Of a stretch of DNA of 64,000 nucleotides, positions 41,425-50,574 are shown piece by piece. Below the pieces are notes generated by a model, which was given only the letters and a program-made list of their open reading frames with translations, made no database searches and had not been told where the DNA came from. The number at the start of each line of letters is the position of its first letter. Position 1 is the stretch's first letter. The translations under genes and the position numbers were made by a program. Source of the stretch: Streptomyces tuirus (GTDB lineage: Bacteria; Actinomycetota; Actinomycetes; Streptomycetales; Streptomycetaceae); contig NZ_AP023439.1 in assembly GCF_014701095.1 (NCBI RefSeq), forward strand, positions 1,972,001 through 2,036,000. The letters run 5' to 3'.

Positions 41425-42300
41425 ATGACGCAGCTTCCGGCTGCCCAGACTGCTCAGACCAAGCCCTCCGACAGCGGCAGGGCGCTGTACGGGGGCAAGG
41501 GCACCCGCCGTATCACCGTGCGGGACATCGCCGCCGCCAAGGAGCGCGGCGAGAAGTGGCCGATGCTCACCGCGTACGACGCGATGACCGCGTCCGTCTT
41601 CGACGAGGCCGGCATCCCGGTGATGCTCGTCGGCGACTCGGCGGGCAACTGCCACCTCGGCTACGAGACGACCGTGCCCGTCACCCTCGACGAGATGACG
41701 ATGCTGTCGGCGGCGGTCGTACGGGGCACCTCCCGTGCCCTGATCGTCGGCGACCTGCCCTTCGGCTCCTACCAGGAGGGTCCGGTGCAGGCGCTGCGCT
41801 CGGCGACCCGGCTGGTGAAGGAGGCCGGCGTGCAGGCGGTGAAGCTGGAGGGGGGCGAGCGGTCGCACGAGCAGATCCGGCTGCTCGTCGAGTCCGGCAT
41901 CCCGGTCATGGCGCACATCGGCCTGACCCCCCAGTCGGTCAACGCGATGGGCTACCGCGTGCAGGGCCGGGGCGAGGAGGCGGCCCAGCAGCTGCTGCGG
42001 GACGCGAAGGCCGTGCAGGACGCGGGGGCGTTCGCGGTGGTGCTGGAGCTGGTCCCGGCGGAGCTGGCCGCCGAGGTGACGCGGGTGCTGCACATCCCGA
42101 CCGTGGGGATCGGGGCGGGCCCCGAGACCGACGCGCAGGTGCTGGTGTGGACGGACATGCTGGGCCTGACCGGTGGGCGGGTGCCGAAGTTCGTGAAGCA
42201 GTACGCGAATCTGCGTGAGGTGATGGGCGACGCGGTGAAGGCGTTCGCCGACGAGGTCGTCGGCGGAACGTTCCCGCAGGAGGAGAACTCCGTCCACTAG
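41425..42300 (+). CDS. panB: 3-methyl-2-oxobutanoate hydroxymethyltransferase PanB
   Basis: A 291-residue enzyme that makes ketopantoate in pantothenate and CoA synthesis. Motifs: KWPMLTAYDAMTASVFDEAGIPVMLVGDSAGNCHLGYETTVPVTLDEM (metal and ketoacid binding), FGSYQEG, AVKLEGG, GIPVMAHIGLTPQSV and GIGAGPETDAQVLVWTDMLGL. Full length, with about 25 extra residues at the N-terminus. The ATG start has AGGAG upstream. It stands alone, followed by a strong terminator. Confidence 0.96.
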   Translation: MTQLPAAQTAQTKPSDSGRALYGGKGTRRITVRDIAAAKERGEKWPMLTAYDAMTASVFDEAGIPVMLVGDSAGNCHLGYETTVPVTLDEMTMLSAAVVRGTSRALIVGDLPFGSYQEGPVQALRSATRLVKEAGVQAVKLEGGERSHEQIRLLVESGIPVMAHIGLTPQSVNAMGYRVQGRGEEAAQQLLRDAKAVQDAGAFAVVLELVPAELAAEVTRVLHIPTVGIGAGPETDAQVLVWTDMLGLTGGRVPKFVKQYANLREVMGDAVKAFADEVVGGTFPQEENSVH

Positions 42301-42319
42301 AAGCCACAGCGGTACCACG

Positions 42320-42356
42320 AACAGCCCGTCGGCCCTCCCCCAGCCGACGGGCTGTT
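42320..42356 (+). terminator. Terminator after panB
   Basis: AACAGCCCGTCGGC (42320-42333), a nine-base loop and GCCGACGGGCTGTT (42343-42356) make a perfect 14-bp stem, followed by CCCCTCTTT. Confidence 0.85.
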
Positions 42357-42502
42357 CCCCTCTTTGCGCCTTAAACCGGCGCCGCTCTCGCGGACGTGGT
42401 TGCTCGCCGTCGTGGCTCCTCAATTGATGGTTGCGGTGTCCGTCGTCGAGGTGTCGGCGGCTTGTCGGTGATGTGTCGGTGGGCGCTGAGACCGTCTGTC
42501 CC

Positions 42503-43522
42503 ATGACGCGAATCGACACACCAACCGGCGGCGCCGCTGTGACCGTGCGGGGGCTGGTGAAGCACTACGGGGAGACCAGGGCCCTGGACGGGGTCGACCT
42601 GGAGGTGCGGGAGGGCACCGTGATGGGGGTGCTCGGGCCGAACGGCGCCGGGAAGACCACCCTCGTGCGGATCCTGTCCACGCTGCTGGCACCCGACTCG
42701 GGCCAGGCCACGTTGGCCGGCTACGACGTCGTACGGCAGCCGCGGCACCTGCGGCGGGTGATAGGCCTCACCGGGCAGTACGCCTCCGTCGACGAGAAGC
42801 TCCCCGGCTGGGAGAACCTGTACATGATCGGCCGGCTGCTCGACCTGCCCCGCAAGGAGGCACGCAGGCGGGCCGACGAGCTGCTGGAGCGGTTCTCGCT
42901 GACCGAGGCCGCCAAGCGGCCCGCCAGCACCTACTCCGGCGGTATGCGCCGACGGCTCGACCTGGCCGCCTCGATGATCGGCCGGCCCGCCGTCCTCTTC
43001 CTCGACGAACCGACCACCGGGCTCGACCCGCGCACCCGCAACGAGGTGTGGGACGAGGTCAAGGCCATGGTCGGCGACGGTGTGACCGTGCTGCTGACCA
43101 CGCAGTACATGGAGGAGGCCGAGCAGCTCGCCTCCGAGCTGACGGTCGTGGACAAGGGCCGGGTCGTCGCGGGCGGGGGCATCGAGGAGCTCAAGGCCAA
43201 GGTCGGCGGGCGGACCCTGCGGATCCGGCCGGCCGACGCCGTGCACCTGCGGCCGCTCGCCGGGTACCTGGACGGGCTCGGCATCACCGGCCTCGCGACC
43301 ACCACCGTGGACGGCGCCTCCGGCACCCTGCTGGTCCCAATCCTCAGCGACGAGCAGCTCACCGCCGTCGTGGGCGCCGTCACCTCCCGCGGCATCACAC
43401 TCGCCGCCGTCACCACCGAACTGCCCAGCCTGGACGAGGTGTTCCTGTCCCTCACCGGCCACCGTGCCAGTGCCCCGCAGGACACCACGCCCGCCGAGGA
43501 CCGCGAAGAGGTCGCCGTATGA
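42503..43522 (+). CDS. DrrA-type ABC transporter ATP-binding protein
   Basis: I place the start at ATG 42503 (MTRIDTPTGGAAVTVRGLVKHYG), as extra residues before it have no family counterpart; no ribosome site is obvious, so leaderless translation is possible. 339 residues. Walker A VLGPNGAGKTTLVRIL, signature STYSGGMRRRLDLAASM, Walker B AVLFLDEPTTGLDPRTR and the H-loop replaced by Gln in LLTTQYMEEAE, as in DrrA-like proteins. A C-terminal domain ends EVFLSLTGHRA. It energises the DrrB-like permease next to it for export of drugs or lipids. Its last codons overlap that gene by four bases. Confidence 0.9.
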   Translation: MTRIDTPTGGAAVTVRGLVKHYGETRALDGVDLEVREGTVMGVLGPNGAGKTTLVRILSTLLAPDSGQATLAGYDVVRQPRHLRRVIGLTGQYASVDEKLPGWENLYMIGRLLDLPRKEARRRADELLERFSLTEAAKRPASTYSGGMRRRLDLAASMIGRPAVLFLDEPTTGLDPRTRNEVWDEVKAMVGDGVTVLLTTQYMEEAEQLASELTVVDKGRVVAGGGIEELKAKVGGRTLRIRPADAVHLRPLAGYLDGLGITGLATTTVDGASGTLLVPILSDEQLTAVVGAVTSRGITLAAVTTELPSLDEVFLSLTGHRASAPQDTTPAEDREEVAV

Positions 43523-44340
43523 GCGCCGCCACCGTTACCGCCCCCGCGACGAAGGACGACGCCCGCATCTCGCTGCGCGGGCACGTGCGGCACACCGGTG
43601 CCCTCGTCCGCCGGAACCTGCTGTGGATCCGCCAGGACCCGGAGTCGATGGCCGACGCGCTGCTGATGCCGGTCATCTTCACCCTGCTGTTCGTGTTCGT
43701 GTTCGGCGGCTCGATCGGGCAGGCGCTGGGCGGCGGGCAGGACCAGTACGTGCAGTACGTGATCCCCGGCATGATCGCGATGATGAGCATGACGCTGTCC
43801 CAGGGGGTCGGCACCGGCTTCAGCCAGGACTTCAACTCCGGTGTCATGGACCGCTTCCGGTCCCTGCCCATCGGGCGCGGCTCGGTCCTGTTCGCGAAGA
43901 TCTCCGTGGAACTGCTGCGGATGCTGTTCGCGACCGCGGTCCTCATGATCGTCTCCGTGGCGGTCGGGTTCGAGATCACCAACTGGCCCGGGCTGTTCGC
44001 GGCCGTCGCGCTGTCCACCGCGTTCGCCTCGTCGATCATGTGGGTGTTCCTCACCCTGGGCGTGATCATGAAGAGTGCGCAGTCCGTGCAGGCGATGGGC
44101 TTCCTGGTGCTGTTCCCGCTCCAGTTCGGCTCGTCGATCTTCGCGCCGACCACGTCCATGCCCGGCTGGCTCCAGGCCTTCACCGACTACAACCCGCTGT
44201 CCACGCTCGCGGACGCCGCGCGCGGTCTGATGGTGGGCGGGCCGGTCGCGGACGACCTGTGGGTGACGCTCGGCTGGTCGGTGGCGATCACGGCGGTGAT
44301 GGCGCCCGTCGCGATCCACAAGTTCCGCACCAAGAGCTGA
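43519..44340 (+). CDS. DrrB-type ABC-2 permease
   Basis: The start is ATG 43519 (ATGA overlap with the ATPase gene, translationally coupled); 273 residues. Six helices of the ABC-2 fold: LVRRNLLWIRQDPESMADALLMPVIFTLLFVFVFGG, VIPGMIAMMSMTLSQGVGTGFSQDFNSGVMDRFRSLPI, LGVIMKSAQSVQAMGFLVLFPLQFGSSIFAPTTSMPGWLQAFTDYNPLS. This daunorubicin-resistance-like exporter could secrete an antibiotic or envelope lipid. No biosynthetic genes adjoin, though a SARP regulator follows tail to tail. Confidence 0.9.
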   Translation: MSAATVTAPATKDDARISLRGHVRHTGALVRRNLLWIRQDPESMADALLMPVIFTLLFVFVFGGSIGQALGGGQDQYVQYVIPGMIAMMSMTLSQGVGTGFSQDFNSGVMDRFRSLPIGRGSVLFAKISVELLRMLFATAVLMIVSVAVGFEITNWPGLFAAVALSTAFASSIMWVFLTLGVIMKSAQSVQAMGFLVLFPLQFGSSIFAPTTSMPGWLQAFTDYNPLSTLADAARGLMVGGPVADDLWVTLGWSVAITAVMAPVAIHKFRTKS

Positions 44341-44358
44341 CCGGGCGCGCCCGGTGCC

Positions 44359-47300
44359 TCACAGCAAGGCGGCGGCCTCCTCCGGGGAGAGGCCGCCGCC
44401 CTGCGCGTAAGCGGTCTCGTACGCCTCGTCTCCGAGCAGCGCCCGGGCCCGCCGCTCCGTCCGCTCGCGGGTCTCGCGCTCCTGCCGCTGGGCGACGTGA
44501 CGGGGCGGCAGCAGGGCGTCGAAGGCGCCCAGACAACGGGCCGCGTCCGCGGCGCGTCCTCCGCCGTCCATGGCTGCCAGGGCCCGCGCGCCGATGATCA
44601 GGAATCCCGAGCGCACATGAGGCGTGAGGGCCTCGGACAGCGGGTCGGCCGCCCGCTCCATCCCCGTACGGATCCGGCGCAGGCACTCGTCGTACCGCCC
44701 CTCCGTGGCATCCAGCCACGCCTCCGCACCGAGGATGTACGCGTCGAAGACGATGAAGTGGGCGATGCGGAAGTCCTGGCGCAGCCGCCGCAGGTGCTCG
44801 CGCGCCTCGGGGACGCGGTCCGTCATGCCCAGCCAGCCGGCCAGGAAGAGGCGGGCGGCGGGCATGGCCTCGCTGTGCGTGTCTTGGTGCTGGGCGATCA
44901 CCTCGCGCAGCAGCCGCTCGCCGCGTTCGCCCTCGCCCGCCTCCAGCAGGACGTTGCCCAGCCGGGCGCGCAGAACGGCCGCCTGGGCACGGGCGCCGAG
45001 GCGTTCGGCGTGCACGATGGCCGCTTCGTAGTCGGCGGCGGCCGCGGCGCAGTCGCCCTTGCGCTCATGAGCCTCGGCGCGTGCGGAGAGAGCCTCGGCG
45101 GTGCCCCAGTCGTCGCTGAGGCGGCGGAAGATCTCCAGTGCCTCGTCGGCGTCCCGGGCGGCGTCGCCCGCCCAGTCGGTGCGGTTGGCGAGGAAGTTGG
45201 CCCGCATCTGGAGGCCGGAGGCGAGCTCCCAGTCGAAACCAGGGGTCTGCCGGCAGGTGCGGATGGACGCGTCGATGATGACGCGCAGCCGGTCCATGTC
45301 GCCGGTCAGCATCACGGCGAAGAACCAGAGCAGGCCGGGGAGCCGGCAGTTCTGCGGCAGACCGGGCTCGTAGGTCCGGGCGATGGCGCGCAGCTTCTCC
45401 TGGGAGCGGGGGTTCTGCCAGGCGTCCAGCTCGGTGTCCATGCAGGCGAGATGGGCGAGGTGGATGCCGCGCCGAGCCTCCGCGAGGACCTCGCCGGTCA
45501 TCGGGGGCGGGGCGTCGGTGCAGCGCTCCCACACCGCGACGGCCGGGCGGACGGGCTCGGTGAAGGGGTCGGGGCCGAGCGCCATGACCTCGCGGCACCA
45601 GTTGCGCGCCTCGATGCGCAGGTCGCGCATCTGCCAGTACCAGACGAGGGACAACGCCAGGCACAGCGCCTCCTGCTCATCGCGCAGGGCCACGGCGTGG
45701 CGCAGCGCGGTGCGCAGGTTCTCGTACTCCCGCTCCAGCCGGTGGATCGCGGCGAGCTGGCCGGGGCCGCGCAGCAACGGGTCGGTCAGACGGGCGAGTT
45801 CACGGAAGTACGTCAGATGGGCGCGCTCGGCGTCGGCGCGCTGCCCGGACTCGTCCAGTCGTTCGCCGGCGTACTCGGCGACGGTCTCCAGGAGCCGGTA
45901 GCGCATCTCCCCGTCGGCCGGGCTGCCGGGCGGGGCGGCCACGACCAGGGAGCGGTCGACGAGGGAGCCGAGCGCCTCCAGGGCGGCCGGTCCGCACACC
46001 GCCTCCGCGGCGGGCAGGTCGCAGCCGCCGGCGAACACCGACAGCCGCCGCAGGACGTCGCGTTCCTCCTCGTCGAGCAGGTCCCAGGACCAGTCGACTA
46101 CCGCTCTGAGGGTCTGCTGGCGGGGCAGGACGGTGCGGCTGCCGGAGGTGAGGAGACGGAAGCGGTCGTCGAGCCGGTCGGCGATCTGGCGCGGGGTGAG
46201 CATCCGCAGCCGGGCGGCGGCCAGTTCGATGGCCAGGGGCAGGCCGTCGAGGCGCCGGCAGATCTCGGCGCACGCCCCGGGGTCGTCCTCGATCCGGAAG
46301 CCGGGCCGGGCCGCCGCGCCCCGGTCGGCCAGCAGCCGCAGCGCTACCGGCTCGGGCAGCGGCTCCACCGGCCGCAGCAACTCGCCCGGCACGCCGAGGG
46401 GTTCGCGGCTGGTGGCCAGGACGGTGAGGTCCGGGCACCGGGCCAGCAGTTCCTCGGTGAGCCGGGCGGCGGCGTCGGCGACGTGCTCGCAGTTGTCGAG
46501 GATCAGCAGCATGCGGGGGCGGGAGCAGTGCTCGGCGAGCCGCTCGACGGGGTCGTCGAGCCGGTCGGCGACGGCGGCGCGGATGCCCTCGGCGCCGGCG
46601 CCGTACAGCACGGTCTCGCGGGCCCCGACGGCGGTGAGCACGGCCTCCGGTACGGCGTCCGGGTCGTCGACGGGGGCGAGTTCGGCGAGCCACACACCGC
46701 CGGGCATGGCCTCGCGCACGGTCTCCGCGGTCTCCTGCGACAGCCGGGTCTTCCCGGCGCCGCCCGGCCCGAGCAGGGTGACCAGACGGGCCGCCGCGAG
46801 ATCTCCGCGGATGGTCTCGATGTCCGTCTCCCTGCCGATGAAGGAGGTGAGCCGGGCGCGGAGGTTGCCGACGGACGCGCCCGGCCCCTGGGGAACGGGC
46901 GGGTCCTCGAAGCTCAGCAACTCCGCATGCAGGGACCGCAGTTCCGGTCCCGGGTCGGCGCCGAGGCGGTCGGCGAGGAGGCGCCGGACGTCCTCGTAGG
47001 CATCCAGCGCCTCCGCCGCGCGGCCGGCGTCCCGCAGGGCGCGCAGACGCAGCGCCTGGAGGGGCTCGTCCAGGGGATGGCCGTCGCACAGGGCGGTCAG
47101 TTCCGGCAGGGACTGCTCGGCCTGGCCGAGGGCGAGGGCGGCGGTGTGGCGGGCGCGCAGCACGTCCAGGCGGCGGGTGTCCCGGCGGGCCGCCTCGGCG
47201 GTGCGGTCGGGCAGGTCGGCGAGGGCGGGGCCGCGCCACAGGGCGAGGGCGTCGTCGAGGACCACGACGGCCTTGGCGGGGTCGCCGTCGGCCAGGGCCC

Positions 47301-47625
47301 GCTGTCCTTCGCCGGCCAGCCGCTCGAACCGGTGCAGGTCGACGTCGTCGGGGGCGGCCGTGAGCCGGTACCCGCCCTCGGCGGAGGCGATCGCGGCAGC
47401 GCCGAGGGCCCGCCGCAACCGCCCGACCAGCGCCTGCAGCGCGCCGTGCGCGTCGGCGGGCGGCTGCCCGCCCCACACCTCGTCGACGAGCAGCCCCGCG
47501 GGCACGGTCCGTCCGGCCCGCAGCGCGAGCACGGTCAGCAGCGCACGCAACCGCGCCCCACCGACCGAAACGACCGTCCCGTCACTGCGGAGCGCCTGCG
47601 TGGTGCCGAGGATGCGGTAGTGCAC
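44359..47625 (-). CDS. AfsR/SARP-type large transcriptional regulator
   Basis: I choose GTG 47625 (VHYRILGTTQALRSDGTVV) over an upstream TTG; GGAG lies about 11 bases away. 1088 residues. N-terminal OmpR-like winged helix (about 1-90, LRALLTVLALRAGRTVPAGLLVDEVWGG); bacterial transcriptional activation domain (about 95-235, HRFERLAGEGQRALADGDPAKAV); NB-ARC ATPase with P-loop LLGPGGAGKTRL near 285 and Walker B LLILDNCEH; then winged helix and many TPR-like helices. SARP regulators activate secondary metabolism or development. The convergent DrrAB exporter is a possible target, not proved. The giant antisense frame is a shadow. Confidence 0.88.
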   Translation of the reverse strand: MHYRILGTTQALRSDGTVVSVGGARLRALLTVLALRAGRTVPAGLLVDEVWGGQPPADAHGALQALVGRLRRALGAAAIASAEGGYRLTAAPDDVDLHRFERLAGEGQRALADGDPAKAVVVLDDALALWRGPALADLPDRTAEAARRDTRRLDVLRARHTAALALGQAEQSLPELTALCDGHPLDEPLQALRLRALRDAGRAAEALDAYEDVRRLLADRLGADPGPELRSLHAELLSFEDPPVPQGPGASVGNLRARLTSFIGRETDIETIRGDLAAARLVTLLGPGGAGKTRLSQETAETVREAMPGGVWLAELAPVDDPDAVPEAVLTAVGARETVLYGAGAEGIRAAVADRLDDPVERLAEHCSRPRMLLILDNCEHVADAAARLTEELLARCPDLTVLATSREPLGVPGELLRPVEPLPEPVALRLLADRGAAARPGFRIEDDPGACAEICRRLDGLPLAIELAAARLRMLTPRQIADRLDDRFRLLTSGSRTVLPRQQTLRAVVDWSWDLLDEEERDVLRRLSVFAGGCDLPAAEAVCGPAALEALGSLVDRSLVVAAPPGSPADGEMRYRLLETVAEYAGERLDESGQRADAERAHLTYFRELARLTDPLLRGPGQLAAIHRLEREYENLRTALRHAVALRDEQEALCLALSLVWYWQMRDLRIEARNWCREVMALGPDPFTEPVRPAVAVWERCTDAPPPMTGEVLAEARRGIHLAHLACMDTELDAWQNPRSQEKLRAIARTYEPGLPQNCRLPGLLWFFAVMLTGDMDRLRVIIDASIRTCRQTPGFDWELASGLQMRANFLANRTDWAGDAARDADEALEIFRRLSDDWGTAEALSARAEAHERKGDCAAAAADYEAAIVHAERLGARAQAAVLRARLGNVLLEAGEGERGERLLREVIAQHQDTHSEAMPAARLFLAGWLGMTDRVPEAREHLRRLRQDFRIAHFIVFDAYILGAEAWLDATEGRYDECLRRIRTGMERAADPLSEALTPHVRSGFLIIGARALAAMDGGGRAADAARCLGAFDALLPPRHVAQRQERETRERTERRARALLGDEAYETAYAQGGGLSPEEAAALL

Positions 47626-47820
47626 GGGCTCATTGTCTCCGGAGTACAAGGACGGGTCACGACGATTACCGGTGCGGCGGGCGGGTCAGGGGCGGGTGGG
47701 GGGAGGCGTCGAGTGGGGACCCACCCTCCCCGGAACGACCGCCCCGCGCGAGACGTTTTTCTCCTGGGCCCGGTACCGTCGGGCCGTCCCACCCCCGTGT
47801 CGACGAGTGCAGGGAGCCCC

Positions 47821-48621
47821 ATGACCACCGCCACCACCCGCCACAGCGAGCGGCGGATCAGTCCCGTGTTCGTCGGGATCCTCGCCGTGACGGCGGTCAC
47901 GGGATGGGCGACCTGGACCGGGTTCGCCGAGCAGCCCGGCGTCGCCGTGTTCCTGTTCGTGACGGCGGCGTGGATCGTCTCCCTGTGCCTGCACGAGTAC
48001 GCGCACGCACGCACCGCCCTGCACAGCGGCGACATCTCGATCGGAGCGAAGGGCTATCTGACCCTCAACCCGCTGAAGTACACGCACGCCCTGCTCAGCA
48101 TCGTGCTCCCGGTGATCTTCGTGATCATGGGCGGCATCGGCCTGCCCGGCGGTGCCGTGTTCATCGAGCGCAACCGGATCCGGGGCCGCTGGAAGCACAG
48201 TCTGATCTCGGCGGCGGGCCCGCTGACGAACGTGCTGTTCGCCGTGGTCTGCACCGCCCCGTTCTGGCTGGACGCGCTGGACGGCGTGCCGAACGACTTC
48301 CGGTTCGCGCTGGCCTTCCTCGCGCTGCTCCAGGTGACGGCCGCGCTGCTGAACTTCCTGCCGGTGCCGGGCCTGGACGGCTACGGCGTGATCGAGCCGT
48401 GGCTGTCGTACAGCATCCGGCGTCAGGTGGAGCCGTTCGCGCCGTTCGGCCTGCTGTTCGTGTTCGCGCTGCTGTGGCTGCCGGCGGTGAACGGCGTCTT
48501 CTTCGACGTGATCGACACGATCCTGAAGTCCCTCGGGATCAGCGACTTCGAGACGTACTGCGGTCAGGAGCTGTACCGCTTCTGGCAGGGCTCGAACGAG
48601 TTCTGCTCGGCGGCGCCGTGA
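47821..48621 (+). CDS. Site-2-type (M50) membrane zinc protease
   Basis: The start is ATG 47821 with AGGGAG five bases upstream; 266 residues, about five helices. The zinc motif is IVSLCLHEYAHARTAL (His-Glu-x2-His) and the second metal ligand is in LNFLPVPGLDGYGVIEPWLS. NPLKYTHALLSIV and GGAVFIERNRIRGRWKHSLISAAGPLTNVLFA are family features. Such proteases cleave membrane-spanning substrates, often anti-sigma factors; this compact form lacks a PDZ domain. Target unknown. Confidence 0.88.
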   Translation: MTTATTRHSERRISPVFVGILAVTAVTGWATWTGFAEQPGVAVFLFVTAAWIVSLCLHEYAHARTALHSGDISIGAKGYLTLNPLKYTHALLSIVLPVIFVIMGGIGLPGGAVFIERNRIRGRWKHSLISAAGPLTNVLFAVVCTAPFWLDALDGVPNDFRFALAFLALLQVTAALLNFLPVPGLDGYGVIEPWLSYSIRRQVEPFAPFGLLFVFALLWLPAVNGVFFDVIDTILKSLGISDFETYCGQELYRFWQGSNEFCSAAP

Positions 48622-48630
48622 CGGGCGCGA

Positions 48631-48810
48631 TCAGCCGGTGACGGACTTCTGGTGCCTGGCGCGCTTGACGTAGTACCAGCACATGTTGGACGACAGGCCC
48701 GCCAGCAGCACCCACACGATCCCCAGGAAGCTGCCTCGCGTGAAGGAGACGACGGCGGCGGCCACGGAGAGGACGCAGACGATCAGGGCGTAGAGGCCGA
48801 GGCGGGGCAT
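48631..48810 (-). CDS. Small two-helix membrane protein (59 residues)
   Basis: Missed by long-ORF rules, but clear: ATG 48810 with AGGAG eight bases upstream, MPRLGLYALIVCVLSVAAAV then two hydrophobic helices (LYALIVCVLSVAAAVVSFT and SFLGIVWVLLAGLSSNMCWYYV), a basic end RARHQKSVTG and a stop at 48631. The stop lies nine bases after the convergent protease gene. Function unknown. Confidence 0.75.
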   Translation of the reverse strand: MPRLGLYALIVCVLSVAAAVVSFTRGSFLGIVWVLLAGLSSNMCWYYVKRARHQKSVTG

Positions 48811-48882
48811 GAGGGGGACTCCTGTCGGGGGACACTGCGGTACTGCTCGTGCCGTCCAGTGTCCCCCATCGAGCTCACCGGC

Positions 48883-49602
48883 TCACACGTCGGTGATGCG
48901 GAGCCCGGCGTGCGCCTTGTAGCGGCGGTTCACGGAGATCAGGTTCGCGACCAGCGACTCCACCTGGTGGGCGTTGCGCAGCCGCCCGGCGAAGATGCCG
49001 CGCATGCCCGGGATGCGCCCGGCCAGGGCCTGGACGATCTCCACGTCCGCGCGGACCTCTCCGAGCACCATCACGTCGGTGTCGATCTCGTCGATCTCCG
49101 GGTCCTGGAGCAGCACGGCCGACAGGTGGTGGAAGGCGGCGGTGACCCGGGAGTCCGGCAGCAGGGCGGCGGCCTGCTCGGCGGCGCTGCCCTCTTCCGG
49201 CTTCAGCGCGTAGGCGCCCTTCTTGTCGAAGCCGAGCGGGTTGACGCAGTCGACGACGAGCTTGCCGGCCAGTTCCTCGCGCAGGGATTCGAGGGTCTTG
49301 CCGTGGCCGTCCCACGGCACGGCGACGATCACGATGTCGCTGCGGCGCGCGGTCTCGGCGTTGTCGGCGCCCTCGACCCCGTGGCCGAGTTCCCCGGCGG
49401 CCGCCCGGGCACGGTCGGCGGCCCGCGAGCCGATGATCACCTTCTGGCCGGCCTTGGCGAGCCGGTAGGCCAGGCCCTTGCCCTGCGGCCCGGTTCCGCC
49501 GAGCACCCCGACCACGAGTCCGGAGACGTCGGGCAGATCCCAGGGGTCCTTGGCGGGCGCCTTCTGTGCGTTGTCGGTGGCAGCACTGTCGGTAGAGGTC
49601 AT
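48883..49602 (-). CDS. npdG: F420H2:NADP+ oxidoreductase (NpdG/Fno)
   Basis: A 239-residue enzyme: LVVGVLGGTGPQGKGLAYRLAKAGQKVIIGSRAADRARAA (NADP-binding Rossmann fold), DIVIVAVPWDGHGKTL, KLVVDCVNPLGFDKKGAYALKPEEGSAAEQ, and the C-terminal GRIPGMRGIFAGRLRNAHQVESLVANLISVNRRYKAHAGLRITDV. The last segment is the hallmark of the NADPH-dependent F420 reductase family. It moves hydride between NADPH and cofactor F420, supplying F420H2 to redox enzymes. ATG start; divergent from the next gene. Confidence 0.92.
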   Translation of the reverse strand: MTSTDSAATDNAQKAPAKDPWDLPDVSGLVVGVLGGTGPQGKGLAYRLAKAGQKVIIGSRAADRARAAAGELGHGVEGADNAETARRSDIVIVAVPWDGHGKTLESLREELAGKLVVDCVNPLGFDKKGAYALKPEEGSAAEQAAALLPDSRVTAAFHHLSAVLLQDPEIDEIDTDVMVLGEVRADVEIVQALAGRIPGMRGIFAGRLRNAHQVESLVANLISVNRRYKAHAGLRITDV

Positions 49603-49628
49603 GGCCAGACTCTACGACCGCGCCGCCG

Positions 49629-49660
49629 CCCGGGACGGCTCAGGTCAGCTCCGTCCCGGG
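49629..49660. other. 10-bp perfect hairpin in the npdG upstream region
   Basis: CCCGGGACGG (49629-49638) and CCGTCCCGGG (49651-49660) with a 12-base loop, lying 27 bases upstream of npdG and 170 bases before the divergent hypothetical gene. It could be an operator or a transcription-stop element. The rest of this 228-base gap shows no gene. Confidence 0.45.
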
Positions 49661-49830
49661 CACCCGCAGGAACCTCCCGCCCGGAGCGGAAGGGGACGCC
49701 GGCCTCGGTCATCGGCGGGCTCCTGCGGTCGTTCGACGGCGGTACGGATGACCGGTCGGTCTACCCAGCCCGGGCGAATGCGGGGTGAACTCCGCGTCAC
49801 GGGTGACCGCTTGGGGCAGGATGCGGTCCT

Positions 49831-50433
49831 ATGGATGCGGTACGGGTCGCGCTGCTGCGGGAAGTGCTCGCCGGGACGGAGTGGCTGGGAGCCACCCGGA
49901 GGTTCGCGGGGGCGCTGCGCGGCTCGGTGGTGTCGCACGGGGGCGGGCTGCTGCTCGTCGGCACGCCGGAGTACGAGCCGTGGCACCTCGCCGCGCACCT
50001 GGTGGACGAGGCGGCCTGGTCGGGCACACCGGAGCTGGCCCCGACGCTGGTACGGCACGACGCGCGCCCCTCGGACCCGGCGCACCTGGCGGTCGGTCCG
50101 GGGCGGCTGGCGGCGGCCCGGCGGGGCGAGACGCTGCTGGTGGTGGCGCCCGAGGGGCCCGCCGCGCCACTCCTGGAACGGGTGTCCGACGCCCGCCGCG
50201 CCGGAGCGACGGTCCTGGCCCTCGGCCCCGGGCAGGGCGAGCTCCCGTCCCTGGCGCACGAGACCCTGGCCGTCCCGGACGGTTCGGAACTGGACCTCGA
50301 CACGGTGCAGCACCTGGTCAGCGCGGCGGCCGGGGAGAACGCCCTGCCGGCCCCGCGGGGCCGGCGCCGCCTGCGGGACCGGGTGGCGCGACTGGCGGAG
50401 CACCTGACGGCACCGCCGCCGGCCCGCTGGTGA
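49831..50433 (+). CDS. Hypothetical protein with SIS-like phosphosugar-binding features
   Basis: A 200-residue protein. GGGLLLVGTPEYEPWHLAAHLVDEAAWSG, LLVVAPEGPAAPLLERVSDARRAGATVLALGPG and LPSLAHETLAVPDGSELD resemble the SIS fold (a sugar-isomerase-like Rossmann fold with paired G-x-G-x-S loops), but the Ser/Thr phosphate-binding loop is degenerate. Possibly a ligand-binding rather than catalytic protein; I do not know its role. ATG start at 49831 in a weak context. The gene ends within the first of four 21-bp repeats (PPARW stop). Confidence 0.7.
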   Translation: MDAVRVALLREVLAGTEWLGATRRFAGALRGSVVSHGGGLLLVGTPEYEPWHLAAHLVDEAAWSGTPELAPTLVRHDARPSDPAHLAVGPGRLAAARRGETLLVVAPEGPAAPLLERVSDARRAGATVLALGPGQGELPSLAHETLAVPDGSELDLDTVQHLVSAAAGENALPAPRGRRRLRDRVARLAEHLTAPPPARW

Positions 50434-50509
50434 CGTCCGGGCGTCCGCTGGTGACGTCCGGGCGTCCGCTGGTGACGTCCGGGCGTCCGCTGGTGACGTC
50501 CGAGTGTCC
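50426..50509 (+). repeat. Four 21-bp tandem repeats over a stop codon
   Basis: GCTGGTGACGTCCGGGCGTCC repeats at 50426, 50447, 50468 and (with two changes) 50489. Each unit contains TGG-TGA, that is the last codon and stop of the preceding gene. A slippage product at the 3' end of the hypothetical gene. Confidence 0.9.
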
Positions 50510-50574
50510 CGCTGCCGGTGCCGTGGCCCCGGACAGGTGAACGCCCGGGACCGCGGCCCCGGGCGTCGGTGGGA

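Noticed and set aside
50426..50509. Four regularly spaced 21-bp repeats taken as a CRISPR array
   Set aside because: The units are directly adjacent with no spacers and contain the gene's stop codon; no cas genes are near.
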